From assembly GCA_019683625.1 (NCBI GenBank), contig JADGHY010000117.1, positions 1 through 6,654 on the forward strand: a stretch of DNA of 6,654 nucleotides. Direction: 5' to 3'. The DNA is from Thermoflavifilum sp. GTDB taxonomy: Bacteria; Bacteroidota; Bacteroidia; Chitinophagales; Chitinophagaceae. Under the pieces are notes generated by a model, which was not told where the DNA came from, did not search any database, and worked only from the letters and a program-made list of their open reading frames with translations. The number at the start of each line of letters is the position of its first letter. Position 1 is the stretch's first letter. The position numbers were made by a program, and so were the translations under genes. Shown here piece by piece: positions 5,333-6,654 of the stretch.

Positions 5333-6654
5333 ATGCCTATGTTTCGCCTATTTTTTTGTGCAACAAGCTTTCTTTTTTCCGCTGCAGCCGGATATGCTCA
5401 GGCCGTTTCTTCCCTTCAGCATACTCAGCAAGGTCCCGTAGTGCAAGTATCGGGAGGATTAATCCAGGGCGTATCCGATCCCAAAAGCGGGTTGCATATT
5501 TTTTTAGGGATTCCCTATGCAGCTCCACCCGTAGGAGAGCTGCGCTGGAGAGCGCCTCAACCCGTGAAGCCCTGGAAAGGTGTCAGGACTTGCACACAGT
5601 TTGGCCATCGTCCGATGCAAAAGCGAATTTTTAGCGATATGCGCTTCCGATCAGATACCATCAGCGAAGATTGTTTGTATCTGAATGTTTGGACGCCTGC
5701 CCATCCGAAAAAAACATCCCTTCCTGTGCTCGTTTATTTTTATGGCGGGGGCTTTATAGCCGGCGATGGTTCTGAATGGCGCTACGATGGGGCCAGTCTG
5801 GCTCAACAAGGTATCGTGGTGGTTACTGTTAATTATCGACTCGGCATATTTGGATTTTTTGCTTACCCCGAGCTCACCCGGGAATCTCCCCACCACGCCT
5901 CGGGCAATTATGGCCTTTTGGACCAACAAGCTGCCCTGCAGTGGGTGCACGACAATATTGCTGCCTTCGGAGGCGATCCTCACCGGGTGACGATTGCCGG
6001 CGAATCGGCTGGTTCTATTTCTGTTTGTGCGCAGATGGCTTCCCCATTGGCTAAAAACCTCATTGCGGGTGCTATTGGTGAAAGCGGAGCCATGATTAAG
6101 CCCACCATCCCGGCCGTACCCCTTTCCGAGGCCGAGGCAGAGGGCTTGCGCTTTGCCGAACGCATCGGGGCACACAACCTGCAAGAGTTGCGTGCCATTC
6201 CCGCTGAAAAATTACTGGATGAAGCTTCCCAGCCCGGAGCCTTCCGGGTAATGCCCTGTGTGGATGGATATTTTTTCCCGGAAACACCTGATTCCATTTT
6301 TGCGAAAGGCCAGCAAGCACAGGTACCGCTTCTGGTGGGCTGGAATTCTACGGAGGTGCCCTACATGGCTTTGATGCAAGGAAAAGCACCCACCCCGGAA
6401 AACTATGCCGCCGTGCTCCGCCAATTGTTTGGAGCAAAAGCAGATGAAGCCATGCATGTTTTCCCGGGTCAAACCGAAGCACAGGTTATCCGTTCGGCTA
6501 CTCAGCTGGCCAGCGATCGCTTCATTGTGTACAGCACCTGGAAATGGGCAGAGCTACACCGCAACACAAGCCATCAACCCGTATATCAATATATTTTCTT
6601 TCATCCCCGGCCACAGGAAACCCATCCCCAACCCCAAACACCGTCGCCCAACCC
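5333..6654 (+). CDS. Exported type-B carboxylesterase, 3' end cut off by window edge
   Basis: Alpha/beta-hydrolase of the carboxylesterase/para-nitrobenzyl-esterase family, which hydrolyses carboxylic esters; the natural substrate cannot be read from sequence. The window holds 440 codons, and such proteins usually have about 500-550. Residues 1-24 look like a Sec signal peptide: a short Arg-containing start, a hydrophobic core, and likely cleavage near GYA-QA. The start could be 5333 or the in-frame ATG at 5339. Family marks: FLGIPYAAPPVGELRW at 57-72, EDCLYLNVW at 112-120, oxyanion-hole GGGF at 138-141, and nucleophile elbow GESAG at 223-227 with Ser225. Glu341 in GWNSTEV is the likely acid of the triad; the catalytic His would lie past the edge. 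Cys87 and Cys114 sit where the family's conserved disulfide forms, fitting export. The last visible residues (about 423-440) are Pro/Gln/His-rich. It lies 180 nt after selD and is probably transcribed separately. Confidence 0.92.
   Translation, partial: MPMFRLFFCATSFLFSAAAGYAQAVSSLQHTQQGPVVQVSGGLIQGVSDPKSGLHIFLGIPYAAPPVGELRWRAPQPVKPWKGVRTCTQFGHRPMQKRIFSDMRFRSDTISEDCLYLNVWTPAHPKKTSLPVLVYFYGGGFIAGDGSEWRYDGASLAQQGIVVVTVNYRLGIFGFFAYPELTRESPHHASGNYGLLDQQAALQWVHDNIAAFGGDPHRVTIAGESAGSISVCAQMASPLAKNLIAGAIGESGAMIKPTIPAVPLSEAEAEGLRFAERIGAHNLQELRAIPAEKLLDEASQPGAFRVMPCVDGYFFPETPDSIFAKGQQAQVPLLVGWNSTEVPYMALMQGKAPTPENYAAVLRQLFGAKADEAMHVFPGQTEAQVIRSATQLASDRFIVYSTWKWAELHRNTSHQPVYQYIFFHPRPQETHPQPQTPSPN

Noticed and set aside
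4948..5334. 128-codon minus-strand frame across the selD 3' end and the following spacer
   Set aside because: Lys/Arg-rich N-terminal half comes from the T- and C-rich spacer; the rest is antisense to selD, with no domain and no convincing start context.
5651..6184. 177-codon minus-strand frame opposite the carboxylesterase
   Set aside because: Antisense to a gene with clear catalytic motifs; no recognisable product.

Overview
The window looks like a chromosomal segment from a member of the Bacteroidota, perhaps Chitinophagaceae-like. This rests on a Rho factor with a long disordered insertion after its N-terminal domain, starts without clear Shine-Dalgarno sequences, and candidate promoters that fit the Bacteroidota -33 TTTG / -7 TAnnTTTG pattern. 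Base composition is intermediate. The genus is a guess. Nothing indicates phage, plasmid, transposon or CRISPR content.

Layout: (1) Positions 1-1042, minus strand: the first 347 codons of asnS (asparaginyl-tRNA synthetase); the 3' end lies off the left edge. (2) 1043-1370: a divergent intergenic region with one candidate promoter for asnS and one for rho, leaving rho a leader of roughly 190 nt. (3) 1371-5152, plus strand: three closely packed genes, rho, mnmH (tRNA 2-selenouridine synthase) and selD (selenophosphate synthetase), separated by 14 and 12 nt, followed by a weak terminator-like palindrome. (4) 5153-5332: a spacer with a candidate promoter. (5) 5333-6654, plus strand: an exported type-B carboxylesterase, cut by the right edge before its catalytic histidine.

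How the genes fit together: SelD makes selenophosphate from selenide and ATP, and MnmH uses it to replace sulfur with selenium at the 2-position of the wobble uridine (U34) of a few tRNAs. The two form a complete tRNA-selenation module. No selenocysteine genes (selA, selB, selC) are in the window, and SelD itself carries cysteine at its active site. The unusual point is that this module sits directly behind rho with operon-like spacing, so the selenation genes may share rho's promoter and any rho autoregulation. AsnRS, Rho and the tRNA modification pair are all information-processing genes; the esterase looks like a separate unit.

I did not find a convincing new multi-gene system. The points most worth a second look are the rho-mnmH-selD arrangement, the charge-segregated linker in Rho, and the long rho leader.
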